Shown: positions 17,610-26,645, counted from the stretch's first letter. The stretch: 64,000 nt of DNA from an uncultured Planctomycetota bacterium (GCA_903901045.1 CAIUPP010000130.1:1-64000); one strand, 5' to 3'. Program-made: numbers and translations. The notes: generated by a model not told the origin, from the letters alone.

Positions 17610-18877
17610 GGCGAAGATCTCCTTTGCGAAAGCTCGGACACGCTTTGGGTGACTTTGGTCAACGCGCTGAAGAACCCGTCGAAGACCTCCGCGATCTCCA
17701 GCGCCGTCTGCTTCTGCCGCCCCGCCTCCCAGTGGCCGGGGGTCAGCCGGACGAACTCGCGCGTGCAGCGCAGCTCTTCGGGAGTGAGCAGCCCCTCGGC
17801 AAGACGGTCCAGCACGGTGGCGGGGTCTTTCAGTTTCACGCCGGCGCGCAGTTCCCAATACACGCCGAAGGGGATATCGAAGAAGCTGCGTTTCAGGCGC
17901 AGCAGTTCATTCTCGATCGGCCAGATGCTGTCGAAGTGCGCCGGGGCGCGCCCGTAGAACTTGAGCCGGCCCTTCATCAGGCGGCAGAAGCGCGCGGCAT
18001 CGAAGACGCGCTGGGCCGGGTTGACGGGCGCCGCGTCCAGGGCCGCTTTCCATTGAGCGACGCCCCCGCGCGCCGCGTCGGGGACCACCGTCAATTCCGG
18101 GGCAAGGCGGCGGCGAAGCATCTCCAGCGCCCCCTCCAATCGGTCCTCCAGGTGCGTCAGCCCCGGCTCCTCGCACAACTCCGGCGTCTCGTAATGGCGC
18201 TCCACGGCGTCGCGCATCTCCTTGAACACCGGCTCGGGGAACATCTCGCAGGCCAGCCGCACGGTCTCCATCTTCCCCGCCACCGGCCGCTTCAGGAGGA
18301 GGCACAGGGCGGACTGGAGCGGCGGGCAGAAGTAGTGCATGAACCGGCTGTGCAGCGGGTACTTGCTCTCGTACGGCCCGAGGTTCACCGCCGGGTCGAT
18401 GGTGCGGTTGTAGCGCCCGTAGAAGAGGCAGAACTTCTTGAGATGGAAGATTTCATCCTGCGCGCCCCAGGGGCGCGCGCCCAGGTACCGCTGCGCCTGC
18501 GCCAGGCGCGGAGGGTCGGCCGTGTCGTAGAACGTCCACTGGGGATACTCGGGATAGAAGCTGGCCGGGTCGGTCAGTTCAGACCAGGTCAGGTTGATCC
18601 CCGGCAGGTGTTCGAGGTTGCGCGCCCAATGCGGGTAGCGCGTGCACAGTTCCAGGTGCACCTGCCCCACGACTTCGGACATGTCGCACCAGTCCCGGAA
18701 GGTCAGACCGTCCTGGACGATGAAGCGCGTGTCGAAATCGCTCAGGCCCGGGATCAAGTCCTCGAACCGCCACTTGGCGGCGATGGCGGCAATGCGCGGA
18801 AAGCGTGTGCGGCACTCGGCGTAGTAGAGGTCGTAGAACCTCCGGAAGTCGTTCTCGGGCCTGGGGGCGAATTTCAT
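17600..18877 (-). CDS. Uncharacterised 425-residue operon protein
   Basis: I do not recognise this family. The protein is cytoplasmic (no signal or membrane segments), helix-rich and high in aromatic residues and cysteine. Features include NDFRRFYDLYYAECRTRFPR at the N-terminus, FRDWCDMSEVVGQVHLELC, KKFCLFYGRYNRTIDP and a helical C-terminus. ATG 18877 has GGAGA seven bases upstream and overlaps the stop of the Gfo/Idh gene by four bases (ATGA). The downstream propeller gene overlaps its end, so it is an integral part of the operon. Context suggests a structural or catalytic partner in processing an amino- or acyl-sugar, but no activity can be assigned. Confidence 0.65.
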   Translation of the reverse strand: MKFAPRPENDFRRFYDLYYAECRTRFPRIAAIAAKWRFEDLIPGLSDFDTRFIVQDGLTFRDWCDMSEVVGQVHLELCTRYPHWARNLEHLPGINLTWSELTDPASFYPEYPQWTFYDTADPPRLAQAQRYLGARPWGAQDEIFHLKKFCLFYGRYNRTIDPAVNLGPYESKYPLHSRFMHYFCPPLQSALCLLLKRPVAGKMETVRLACEMFPEPVFKEMRDAVERHYETPELCEEPGLTHLEDRLEGALEMLRRRLAPELTVVPDAARGGVAQWKAALDAAPVNPAQRVFDAARFCRLMKGRLKFYGRAPAHFDSIWPIENELLRLKRSFFDIPFGVYWELRAGVKLKDPATVLDRLAEGLLTPEELRCTREFVRLTPGHWEAGRQKQTALEIAEVFDGFFSALTKVTQSVSELSQRRSSPCA

Positions 18878-19878
18878 TTCGCAATCTCCGCGATCGCCAC
18901 TTCGCGCCGCTCCCTGGCGGAGCGGTAGAGCGCGTCGATGACCTGATTGGTCTTCGCCCCCTCCTCCGGGGTGACCGCGGGACTTCGGTTCTCCCGGATG
19001 GCGCTGACGAAGTCCTCGATGAGCGGCGCGTGGACGTTCCCGGGGTTCGGCGTGGTCACGTCCACCGAGTTGCGCCCGACGGTCTTGAGGACGGATTCGC
19101 CGTCGTACGGGTGCCACTTCACCTTCGCCTCCGTCCCGACGATCTCGAATTCATGCGACCAGGTCTTGCTGCTCCAGTGGAAGCTGGCGACGACCTGCGC
19201 GCCGCCGGGCATCGTGAGAAGCGCGACGGAGGAGTCCTCCACGGCGTACGGCTGGACCAGCGTCTCGGCCCTGGCAAAGACGGTCTCGGGCAGGCCGAAC
19301 AGGCCGATAAGCACGTCGAACATATGCGTCCCCATGTCGGAAATGGGCCCGCCGCCGGAGCGCTCGGGCACCACGCGCCAGTACTTCGGGTCCTCTTTGG
19401 GCGGGTTGAACCAGGAGAAATACGCCATGCGGATGAGGACCACCCTGCCGAATTCCCCCTTCTGCAGCATCTCGCGCGCCATGGCGTATTTCGGAGCGAA
19501 GCGCCGGAAGTAGGCCGCGCCGCATTTCCGGCCGCTGCGACTTGCCTCCGATACGAGTTGCCTCGCCTCGGGATAGTTCAGCGCCACCGGCTTCTCCACG
19601 AGGACGTGCTTGCCCGCCCGCAGCGCCTGAATCGCCTGCGGCACGTGGAGGAACACCGGCGTGCAGAGGTACACCGCATCGACGTCCGGCGACTTGAGCG
19701 CGTCGGCATATTCCGTGTAAGCCGCCGCGCCACGCGGGGCCGCGGCCGCCTTCGCGCGCTCTTCCACTTTGTCGCAGACGGCGACCAGCCGGCTGCGCGG
19801 CTCCGACTCGATGGCCGGAATCACCCGCTTGTTCGCGATATCCCCCGTCCCAACGACCAGCCAGCGCAATGACGCCAT
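18874..19878 (-). CDS. Gfo/Idh/MocA-family NAD(P)-dependent oxidoreductase
   Basis: A 334-residue soluble dehydrogenase. The N-terminal Rossmann fold shows GTGDIANKRVIPAI, and the family signature lysine is in HVLVEKPVALN around residue 95. The C-terminal alpha/beta dimerisation and substrate domain includes GGGPISDMGTHMFDVL, which holds the usual catalytic Asp-x3-His. Members oxidise or reduce sugars, inositols and sugar nucleotides. It sits three bases after the DegT aminotransferase and overlaps the next gene by four bases. A Gfo/Idh plus DegT pair is the classical arrangement for making amino sugars: oxidise the sugar to a keto sugar, then transaminate. Confidence 0.85.
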   Translation of the reverse strand: MASLRWLVVGTGDIANKRVIPAIESEPRSRLVAVCDKVEERAKAAAAPRGAAAYTEYADALKSPDVDAVYLCTPVFLHVPQAIQALRAGKHVLVEKPVALNYPEARQLVSEASRSGRKCGAAYFRRFAPKYAMAREMLQKGEFGRVVLIRMAYFSWFNPPKEDPKYWRVVPERSGGGPISDMGTHMFDVLIGLFGLPETVFARAETLVQPYAVEDSSVALLTMPGGAQVVASFHWSSKTWSHEFEIVGTEAKVKWHPYDGESVLKTVGRNSVDVTTPNPGNVHAPLIEDFVSAIRENRSPAVTPEEGAKTNQVIDALYRSARERREVAIAEIAK

Positions 19879-19881
19879 CGG

Positions 19882-21051
19882 TCAACCTTTCTTCAAATCG
19901 GCCAGTGTCTGCTTCAGCGCCCAGGCGATGTACTCGCAGTCCGCGTCCGTCGTGCGCGGGAAGATCGGCAGCGAGACCACCTGCTTGCAGGCCTTCGCGG
20001 CCAGCGGGCAGCGCGCCTTCTTCTCGGAGTAGCCGAGTCCGGCGAACGCCTCCCAGCTCCAGACCGCCGGGTAGTGGATGGCCGTAGCCACGCCGTACTC
20101 CTCTTTGAGCCGCTTGGTGAATGCCTCGCGTACGAAAGAAACCTTGTCGGTATTCAAGCGGATGACGTAGAGGTGGCTGCCGTGCTCCGGGCCATGACCG
20201 GCGGGCAGAAGAATCTCCTCCACGCCCCGGAGCAACTCGTTCATCCTGACCATCGCCTTCTGGCGCATGGCGATGACGCGGTCTATCTTGGCCAGTTGCG
20301 TCAGCCCCACGGCGTACTGCGGCTTGGTCATCCGGTAGTTGAAGCCGATGGAGACCACCCGCAGTTGCGCCCCATAGACGTAGCCGAAGGTCTTCTTCTG
20401 GCGCACGATTTCGGCAAACGCCGGGTCGTTGCTCGTCACCGCCCCCCCCTCGCCGAGGCAGGTCATATTCTTGTTGCTCTGGAAGCTGTAGCAACTCCCC
20501 TTGCCCAGCCCGCCGATCGGCTTCCCTTTGTGCTTGCAGCCGACGGCGTGCGCGGCGTCGTAGATGATCGGCACGCCGCTCTCCCGGCTCAGCGCGTCGA
20601 ACGCGTCGATATCCGCCGCCAGCCCGGTAAAGTGCACCGGGATGACCGCCTTCGTCCGGGGGGTGATCCGCTCGCGCGCCGACTTCGGGTCGAGGTTCAT
20701 CGTCACCGGGTCGATATCGGCGAAGACCACCTGCGCGCCCTGGCCGACGGCGGTGCCCGCCGTGCAGACGAAGGTGAGCGGCGTGGTGATGACTTCGTCA
20801 CCCGGCTTGATCCCCAGCGCCATCATGCACAGGTCCAGCGCCGTGCCGCAGGAGTTGACCGCGACCGCCTTGGCCGCGCCCTCATGCCTGGCCAGCGCTT
20901 CCTGGAATTGGTTCTCCTCCGGCAGCGGGAAGAAGTTGCCCGTTTCGCCGCACGCCTGCTCCAGGACGGACTGCGCCGCGCGCGCATCCTCCTGATCGAA
21001 GATGCCGCCCATCGGAAGGAAGGGAACGACGCGCTTTGCCGGATTCTGCAT
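19882..21051 (-). CDS. DegT/DnrJ/EryC1/StrS-family PLP aminotransferase
   Basis: A 389-residue fold-type-I sugar aminotransferase. Visible are NSCGTALDLCMMALG (cofactor phosphate cup), TTPLTFV, the YDAAHAVG aspartate strand, the PLP lysine K194 in SNKNMTCLGEGG, and the C-terminal AIHYPAVWSWEAF segment. ATG 21051 is the first gene downstream of a TTGACA promoter at 21102-21131. Together with the Gfo/Idh gene it would install an amino group on a keto sugar. It shares only general family motifs with the second DegT gene at 25315-26634, which belongs to a different operon. Confidence 0.87.
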   Translation of the reverse strand: MQNPAKRVVPFLPMGGIFDQEDARAAQSVLEQACGETGNFFPLPEENQFQEALARHEGAAKAVAVNSCGTALDLCMMALGIKPGDEVITTPLTFVCTAGTAVGQGAQVVFADIDPVTMNLDPKSARERITPRTKAVIPVHFTGLAADIDAFDALSRESGVPIIYDAAHAVGCKHKGKPIGGLGKGSCYSFQSNKNMTCLGEGGAVTSNDPAFAEIVRQKKTFGYVYGAQLRVVSIGFNYRMTKPQYAVGLTQLAKIDRVIAMRQKAMVRMNELLRGVEEILLPAGHGPEHGSHLYVIRLNTDKVSFVREAFTKRLKEEYGVATAIHYPAVWSWEAFAGLGYSEKKARCPLAAKACKQVVSLPIFPRTTDADCEYIAWALKQTLADLKKG

Positions 21052-21095
21052 GAGATGGACCTTTGCCTGAGAAAACCGCCGGGCGGTACATTATG

Positions 21096-21131
21096 CGGTT
21101 AACTTTACATTGCCCCCCTCCCTCCTGTCAA
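21096..21131 (-). promoter_or_regulatory. Promoter of the DegT operon with overlapping operator-like site
   Basis: On the minus strand, TTGACA (21131-21126) is followed after 18 bp by TAAAGT (21107-21102), a good sigma70-type match. The octamer CGGTTAAC at 21096-21103 overlaps the -10. The same octamer sits just downstream of the divergent lacI-type promoter, at 21368-21375. A LacI-family repressor is encoded next door, so these are candidate operators. Confidence 0.55.
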
Positions 21132-21324
21132 GCGCAGCCCCCAACAGGGAGGCGAAACGCACAGGAGGAAAGAGGCCTTTTGGCGCGGACTATCCTGCCC
21201 GCGCACTGCGTTGTAGGCGCGTAAAAGCAAGCGGAAGAATGCATTATGACCGCGGGCCGGATAAACTGCGCCACTCCCGGGAAGTCTTCCCGCCGTTGCA
21301 TTACCCCCCGGCCCCGGGGACGGC

Positions 21325-21375
21325 TTGGCAGCAGGGAGACCGCGTGCTAGAATCCTGACGGAAAATCCGGTTAAC
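21325..21375 (+). promoter_or_regulatory. Promoter of the LacI-type gene with operator-like site
   Basis: TTGGCA (21325-21330), 17 bp, TAGAAT (21348-21353). The expected transcription start is near 21360, so the CGGTTAAC at 21368-21375 would lie inside the early transcribed region, a normal position for autorepression. The rest of the 333-bp divergent gap (21052-21384) shows only GC-rich sequence. Confidence 0.6.
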
Positions 21376-21384
21376 GAGGTGCCT

Positions 21385-22410
21385 ATGGGAATCACGATTC
21401 GCCAACTGGCCCGCCTCTGCGGCGCCTCCACCGCTGCGGTGTCGCTGGTTCTGAGCAACAAGGACCAGGGGCGCGTGGGGGCGCAGCGGCGCGAAAAGAT
21501 TCTGCGCCTGGCGGAGCAGTACGGCTACCAGTCCAATTCCGCAGCCAAGGGACTGGCCGAAGGGCGCACCTACCGCGTGGCCCTGGCCATCGAGGGGGTG
21601 CTTTCGGACCATGCGATCATCGGCCAGTTCAGTTTCTACGAACGCCTGGGATTCCTCGCTAAGGCGCTCCACGACGCCGGTTACTCCATTGAGATTCTCC
21701 AGGTGGACACGGGCCGCAAGACGGCGGACGTCTGCCGCGACCTGGCGCGCATCGCAGCGGACGGCTTTGTGCTTCTGAACTGGGAGCCGGAGGCCGCCGC
21801 AGCCATTCTGCTCTCGCTGCGCGAGAAGCGCCGCCCCGCCGTGGCCAGCGGCACGCTCCTGCGGGATGACCAGTACACCTGGACGGACGTTGACCGCGCG
21901 GCGGCGTTCGAGGACGCCACGCGCCGGCTGATCCGCGACGGCCGCCGGCAGGTCGTCTTTTTGGATTGCGAGGTCCATCACACGCACTTGCCCGAGAAGC
22001 AGGCGGGATTCCTCAAGGGTGTGCGCGATGAACTGGGGCGGGATGGCAAGCGGTGGATGTTCGCCTCCGGCGGGAGCTCCTACGACGACGTGGTATCGCT
22101 CACTCAGAAAGCGGTTCGCAGGATGCCCGAGGCGCGCGCGTTTCTGCTGACGGACAACTTCTACGCCGCCGCCGTCGAGCACGCGCTGCGCCGCGAGGGG
22201 CTTCATCCCGGCGCGGACTGCCGGGTGATCGGCTTCGGCGACACCGCGCTGGCGGACCGTTGCACGCCGCGGCTTTCACATTACAGCCTTCAGGTCGAGC
22301 GGCAGGTGGAATTCGGCATTGGGGCGCTGCTCGAGGAGATACAGAACCCGGACGCGTTCCAGCCCCGGCATCAGCTCTTCGGGCCAGAGTTCATCGAACG
22401 GGATACCTGA
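21385..22410 (+). CDS. LacI-family transcriptional regulator
   Basis: A 341-residue regulator. The N-terminal helix-turn-helix reads ITIRQLARLCGASTAAVSLV (residues 3-22), followed by hinge helix NSAAKGLAEGRTYRVALA. A periplasmic-binding-protein-like sensor domain comes next (about 60-330), with IIGQFSFYERLGFL, DDQYTWTDVDRAAAFEDATR and VIGFGDTALADRC. The sensor fold implies a sugar-like effector. ATG 21385 has GAGGT four bases upstream; longer in-frame starts overlap the promoter. It is divergent from the DegT/Gfo/unknown/propeller/deacetylase operon and shares a candidate operator with it, so it probably represses that operon until its ligand appears. Confidence 0.87.
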   Translation: MGITIRQLARLCGASTAAVSLVLSNKDQGRVGAQRREKILRLAEQYGYQSNSAAKGLAEGRTYRVALAIEGVLSDHAIIGQFSFYERLGFLAKALHDAGYSIEILQVDTGRKTADVCRDLARIAADGFVLLNWEPEAAAAILLSLREKRRPAVASGTLLRDDQYTWTDVDRAAAFEDATRRLIRDGRRQVVFLDCEVHHTHLPEKQAGFLKGVRDELGRDGKRWMFASGGSSYDDVVSLTQKAVRRMPEARAFLLTDNFYAAAVEHALRREGLHPGADCRVIGFGDTALADRCTPRLSHYSLQVERQVEFGIGALLEEIQNPDAFQPRHQLFGPEFIERDT

Positions 22411-22517
22411 TTCGTTCTCATGCCCCGCCGCCGAGCTTCCACATTCTCAAGCCGTCCGCGCCGGCCCCGCACCTGCCCGCGGCGTTCCCTCCTGCGCGGA
22501 GCAGCGCACCCCCGGAT

Positions 22518-22546
22518 TGACACCGCCCGGCGGGGGTGGTAGAAGG
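22518..22546 (+). promoter_or_regulatory. Sigma70-type promoter of the metallophosphoesterase gene
   Basis: A perfect TTGACA (22518-22523), a 17-bp spacer and TAGAAG (22541-22546). It lies about 80 bp before the start codon in the otherwise featureless gap after the LacI gene. Confidence 0.55.
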
Positions 22547-22627
22547 CCGGTACGTCCTGTTGAGGCGCAACCTTGCCCTGCGTTCGATCCACGCCCTTTA
22601 ACGCCACGCCGAGAGGAGCGCCAAATC

Positions 22628-24367
22628 TTGAGAACCATGAATGCAATTCTTGCGGCCGTGCTGTTCGCGATGCCCTCCATCCTGGTCGCGGGATGCTCGC
22701 ATTGCGCCGCGGGCGGGGAGCGCCATCTCCAGGGATACGCGATCGCCGCCGATGTCTTTACGACGCGCCAGAGGACCGTTGTGCCGGACGCGATCCCTGC
22801 GGGTGCGGAGAAGATATTCCCCTTCGAGATTTCAAAGTACGCGCAGAACGGCTATGGCGTCTGGCACTACGGGCCCGGCCTCGATTGCGTGAAGCGCCTC
22901 GACCTCATGCCGGCGACCTATCCCGGCGCGTCCGTGGCGAATAGCGCGCGCCTCCTCACGTTCTTCACCCTCACCGATATTCACATCACCGACAAGGAAT
23001 CCCCCGCGCAGGCGATCTTCTTCGGCTACAAAGGGGGCGTTTCCTCGGGCTACTCGCCGGTCATGCTCTACACGACGCAGGTCCTCAACGCCGCTGTCCA
23101 GACGATCAACGCCCTTCACAGGGACGACCCCTTCGATTTCGGCCTCTCGCTGGGGGACACCTGCAACAACACGCAGTACAACGAACTGCGCTGGTACATC
23201 GACCTCCTCGACGGCAGGAACATCAACCCGGACTCCGGCGTCAAGGACGATCCGGTCCCCGGCCCGTACAACGATTATCAGGACGAGTACAAGGCGGCGG
23301 GGCTGGACCGCACCATCCCCTGGTACCAGGCCCTCGGCAACCATGATCATTTCTGGATGGGCTTCCTGCCGCCGAACGATTATGTCCGCCAGAGCCTGAT
23401 CGGCGACAAGGTGATCAACCTGGGCAATCCCTTTGTGGATTCGCGCGGCCTGGACAGCCGCGGTTTCTATCTGGGCGCGATGGACGGGCGGACGCTTTAC
23501 GGCGACCTCATCGGCGTCGGGCCGGTCAAGGACTTCGCCGCTCCTCCGACGATCCCCGCCGCCGATCCGAACCGCCGGTCGCTCTCGCGAAAGGAGTGGA
23601 TACGCGAGTTCTTCCATACCTCCTCAAACCCGAAGGGGCATGGGTTCAGCCCGGCCAACATTGACACCGGCTTTGCCTGCTACACCTTCGAGCCGCGACC
23701 GGATATGCCCCTCAAGGTCATCGTGCTCGACGACACCCAGAGCAACGATGACCCCAACGACCCCGACGCGCTCGGCTTCGGTCATGGCTCGTTCGGCTAT
23801 GGACACGGCTCTCTGGACACGGCGCGGTACGACTGGCTCATGAATGAACTGGATAAGGGCCAGGCGGAAGGCAAGCTCATGATCATCGCCGCGCACATTC
23901 CGATCGGGGTCGAGCCGCCGGGCTCCATGGTGGACTGGAACCCGGAGCTTGAAGCGAAGCTGCTCTCCAAACTGCATGCCTGCCCGAATTTCATCCTGTG
24001 GGTCGCGGGGCATCGGCATCTCAACACCGTCACCGCATTCCAATCGCCCGATCCCGCGCATCCCGAACTCGGGTTCTGGGAGGTTGAAACCTCTTCCCTC
24101 AGGGACTTCGCCCAGCAGTTCCGCCTTTTCGACATCGACCGCAACGCCGACGATACCGTGTCCATCATCACGACCGACGTGGATTCCGCCGTCAAAGAGG
24201 GAACTTTCGCCGCGATATCGCGCTCGTATGCCATCGCCGCCCAGCAATTGTTCAAGAACGCGATCAGCCCCTTGCCCACCGGTTCCTATGACGCGGAACT
24301 GGTCAAGCAACTGACCCCCGAGATGCAGGCGAAGATTCACAAATGCGGGTCGACGACGCGGAAATGA
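22628..24367 (+). CDS. Lipoprotein metallophosphoesterase
   Basis: A 579-residue calcineurin-like phosphoesterase. All metal motifs are present: TDIHIT (DxH), SLGDTCNN (GD), ALGNHDH (GNHD), AAHIPIG and VAGHRH (GHxH). The N-terminus is a signal peptide ending in the lipobox LVAGC, so the protein is probably lipid-anchored outside the cytoplasm. TTG 22628 is preferred because AGGAG lies eight bases upstream and it adds a positive charge to the signal; ATG 22637 is the alternative. It resembles a long metallophosphoesterase family found in environmental bacteria, probably acting on phosphate mono- or diesters. It is monocistronic, with its own promoter and a convergent neighbour. Confidence 0.85.
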   Translation: MRTMNAILAAVLFAMPSILVAGCSHCAAGGERHLQGYAIAADVFTTRQRTVVPDAIPAGAEKIFPFEISKYAQNGYGVWHYGPGLDCVKRLDLMPATYPGASVANSARLLTFFTLTDIHITDKESPAQAIFFGYKGGVSSGYSPVMLYTTQVLNAAVQTINALHRDDPFDFGLSLGDTCNNTQYNELRWYIDLLDGRNINPDSGVKDDPVPGPYNDYQDEYKAAGLDRTIPWYQALGNHDHFWMGFLPPNDYVRQSLIGDKVINLGNPFVDSRGLDSRGFYLGAMDGRTLYGDLIGVGPVKDFAAPPTIPAADPNRRSLSRKEWIREFFHTSSNPKGHGFSPANIDTGFACYTFEPRPDMPLKVIVLDDTQSNDDPNDPDALGFGHGSFGYGHGSLDTARYDWLMNELDKGQAEGKLMIIAAHIPIGVEPPGSMVDWNPELEAKLLSKLHACPNFILWVAGHRHLNTVTAFQSPDPAHPELGFWEVETSSLRDFAQQFRLFDIDRNADDTVSIITTDVDSAVKEGTFAAISRSYAIAAQQLFKNAISPLPTGSYDAELVKQLTPEMQAKIHKCGSTTRK

Positions 24368-24429
24368 TCGGGCCGCGAACTGAGCTGGATCAGTCCCCGG
24401 CGTTCCTCGCAGGAAGAGAAGCGCTCCCT

Positions 24430-25245
24430 CTACCGCGCCGGGAGATATTTCAGCGCCTTGCGCAGCGACGCGCCGCTCTCGAGGGCCGGCATGTATTCCA
24501 GCGCAAACACCCCCTGATACCTAAGCGCCTCGATCCGCGCCAGGAGATGCGGATAATTCACTTCGCAGCCCTGTAGTTCATGTCGTCCGGGGACGCCTGC
24601 GGCGTGGAAATGGCCGATCACGTCGATGTTCGCTTCGATGTGGCGGATCAGGTCCCCTTCCATGGTCTGCATGTGATAGCAGTCGAAGAGCATCTTCATC
24701 CGCGGCGATTTCACCGCACGGCAGAGCGCCGCTCCCTCGTCGGAGCTCGTGCAGAAGTAGCCGGCGTGGTCCACGCGGTCATTGAGCGGTTCGAGGAAGA
24801 GGTCGATTCCCGCCTTCTCGGCGCGCTCTGCGGTGGCCTTCAGGCCCTCCAGCACGCTTCGGCGCATGGCGGCGCGGCTCTGGCCGGGAACGACGTTGCC
24901 GGTGCAGACGATGGCGGCGCGAATGCCGGCTTCCTTGCAGAAAGCGAACGTCCTGTCGGTCCGCTTGAGCCATTCCTTCCGGCGCGACGGGCGGGTGAGG
25001 CCGCCGCCCAGCGAGCCGTCCGGGGAGCCGATGACCGCGTTGGTCAGCGTGACCCCCGCCTTCTCCGCCGCTGCGCGCACCTTGCCGGGGTTCTTCGCGT
25101 CGGCCGAGTCGATCCCCTTCCCGTCGAAGGTGCCGTCGATGAACCACATCTCGGCGAAGCGCGCCCCCGCTTCAGCCGCCAGCCCGATGCGCTTGAGAAA
25201 CGGCTGATCCGTGAAGAACATTTCCAGGCAGACCCCAATCTTCAT
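24430..25245 (-). CDS. Hydroxypyruvate isomerase-like sugar isomerase/epimerase
   Basis: A 271-residue TIM-barrel protein of the xylose-isomerase-like superfamily. The metal-site glutamate strand appears as LFLEPLND, then MLFDCYHMQ, and the diagnostic GHFHAAGVPGRHEL near residue 210, which is characteristic of hydroxypyruvate or 2-oxo-tetronate isomerases (Hyi/OtnI type). The final glutamate is in FALEYMP. ATG 25245 has a strong AAGGAGGA five bases upstream. It is the last gene of an operon with XRE-cupin and DegT genes, separated from DegT by a 69-bp gap carrying a perfect hairpin. Confidence 0.82.
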   Translation of the reverse strand: MKIGVCLEMFFTDQPFLKRIGLAAEAGARFAEMWFIDGTFDGKGIDSADAKNPGKVRAAAEKAGVTLTNAVIGSPDGSLGGGLTRPSRRKEWLKRTDRTFAFCKEAGIRAAIVCTGNVVPGQSRAAMRRSVLEGLKATAERAEKAGIDLFLEPLNDRVDHAGYFCTSSDEGAALCRAVKSPRMKMLFDCYHMQTMEGDLIRHIEANIDVIGHFHAAGVPGRHELQGCEVNYPHLLARIEALRYQGVFALEYMPALESGASLRKALKYLPAR

Positions 25246-25263
25246 TCTATTCCTCCTTTTGTA

Positions 25264-25285
25264 GGGGCAAGGCATGCCTTGCCCC
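25264..25285. repeat. Perfect 22-bp palindrome with GCATGC centre
   Basis: Arms GGGGCAAG and CTTGCCCC flank GCATGC. It sits between the DegT stop and the isomerase start, upstream of the isomerase ribosome site. Similar palindromes with the same GCATGC core and different but self-complementary arms occur at 39214-39233, 49372-49391 and 58972-58987. Confidence 0.65.
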
Positions 25286-25314
25286 TGCCGCGCGTCAAGC
25301 CAGTTACGCGTCGC

Positions 25315-26634
25315 TCATTTGAGCGCGCCAAGGACCTTGTTGATCCCGTCGGCGATGGCTTTGCAGTCCCGCGCTGAATACGCCCACTGAATGTCGATCA
25401 TGATCGCCCGCGAAAGGTAATCCAGACATTGCGGGCACATCTTCGGATCGTACTTGGGCAACTCGGACTTGGGCACGCCGCTCCAGGGGAGGCCGTCGGA
25501 GGCCACGGCCTTCCGCCCGAGAATGTGCTCCCAGTAGGCGTAGATGTGCCAGTCCTTCACCTTCTGGTCGTAGATCCCGCCGGCGGGGACCCCCTCCGCC
25601 TGCATCGCCTGGAGCGCCCACTTCGTCTTCTGAATATCCGGCATGAAGAGGATCAGGCAGATTCCCGCGTCTCCCTTCGGGTCGGCCACGCGCTGCAGCG
25701 AAACGCCCTTCGGCAGCTCAAGCGCCTGCGCGATGCGCCGCTTGTTCTGGCGATAGCCCTTCAAGTAACTGCTCGCCTTGCGAATCTGCGCCACCGCCAC
25801 CGCCCCCTGGAGCTCGCTCATCCGGTAGTTCTCGCCGCAGAAAAGCTCCCCCTCGCGCCGCTCCGAGCCGTACCGGTCCGGCCGCCAGCAGGCCGCCGTG
25901 TCGTGCCAGCTCTGCGCGCGCGTGTAGAGCCACTGATCGTTCGTGACGACGAATCCCCCTTCGCCGCTGTTCAGAATCTTGTAGTAGTCGAAGCTGAAGC
26001 AGCCCATCGTGCCGATGCTGCCCAGCATCTTCCCCTTGTACGAGCCCCCCGCCGCCTGCGCCACGTCCTCAATGAGGGCGATCTTGTGCTTCCGCGCGAT
26101 GGCCAGCAGTTGGTCCATCTGCGCCGGCATGCCGCGCATGTGCACGACCGTGATCGCCTTCGTCCGCGGGGTGATCTTGCGCTCGACGTCCCGGGGGTCC
26201 AGCGTCAGCGTGTCATCCACATCCGCGATGACGGGGATCGCGTTGCTTGCGCAGACCGTCGCCGCCGTGGCGAAGAACGTATACGCCGGCACGATCACCT
26301 CATCCCCCGCCCCAACGCCCAGCGCCCGCAGACTCGCGATCAGGGCGGAGGTGCAGGAGTTCACCGCCAGGACGTGCTTGACCCCCAGGTACTTGGCGAA
26401 CGCCTTCTCCGCCTCCGCCACCTTGCTAGGCTTCGGGTTGTAATAACGGAACAGGTGCGGCCCGCGCAGGTTCTTCTCGCTTCGCAGCACCGCCTCCAGT
26501 TTCTTGCGACTGGCCGGGCTGAACTCCCACAGGCTCAGCAGTTCGGCGAGTTCTTCGCGCCCGATCTTCGCAGGATAAGGACCGAGTTTTTCGACGGCTT
26601 TTGCGCCGCCATCTAACGCCAGTTTGTCCATCAT
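25315..26634 (-). CDS. DegT/DnrJ/EryC1/StrS-family PLP aminotransferase
   Basis: A 439-residue fold-type-I aminotransferase, longer than usual because of a C-terminal extension with a CPQC pair (KYDPKMCPQCLDYLSR). Motifs include NSCTSALIASLRALG, PAYTFFATA, the IEDVAQAAGG aspartate strand, the PLP lysine K219 in DYYKILNSGEGG, and ENYRMSELQGAVAVAQ. The start is the first of two adjacent ATGs (26634), with AAAGG seven bases upstream. It follows the XRE-cupin gene by 11 bp, so it is co-transcribed and probably under its control. It likely transfers an amino group to a keto sugar or inosose. Confidence 0.85.
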   Translation of the reverse strand: MMDKLALDGGAKAVEKLGPYPAKIGREELAELLSLWEFSPASRKKLEAVLRSEKNLRGPHLFRYYNPKPSKVAEAEKAFAKYLGVKHVLAVNSCTSALIASLRALGVGAGDEVIVPAYTFFATAATVCASNAIPVIADVDDTLTLDPRDVERKITPRTKAITVVHMRGMPAQMDQLLAIARKHKIALIEDVAQAAGGSYKGKMLGSIGTMGCFSFDYYKILNSGEGGFVVTNDQWLYTRAQSWHDTAACWRPDRYGSERREGELFCGENYRMSELQGAVAVAQIRKASSYLKGYRQNKRRIAQALELPKGVSLQRVADPKGDAGICLILFMPDIQKTKWALQAMQAEGVPAGGIYDQKVKDWHIYAYWEHILGRKAVASDGLPWSGVPKSELPKYDPKMCPQCLDYLSRAIMIDIQWAYSARDCKAIADGINKVLGALK

Positions 26635-26645
26635 CGTAATGCCTT

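Noticed and set aside
25315-26634. Merging the two DegT genes and the Gfo/Idh gene into one biosynthetic locus
   Set aside because: They lie in two separate minus-strand operons with different regulators and a plus-strand pair of genes between them.
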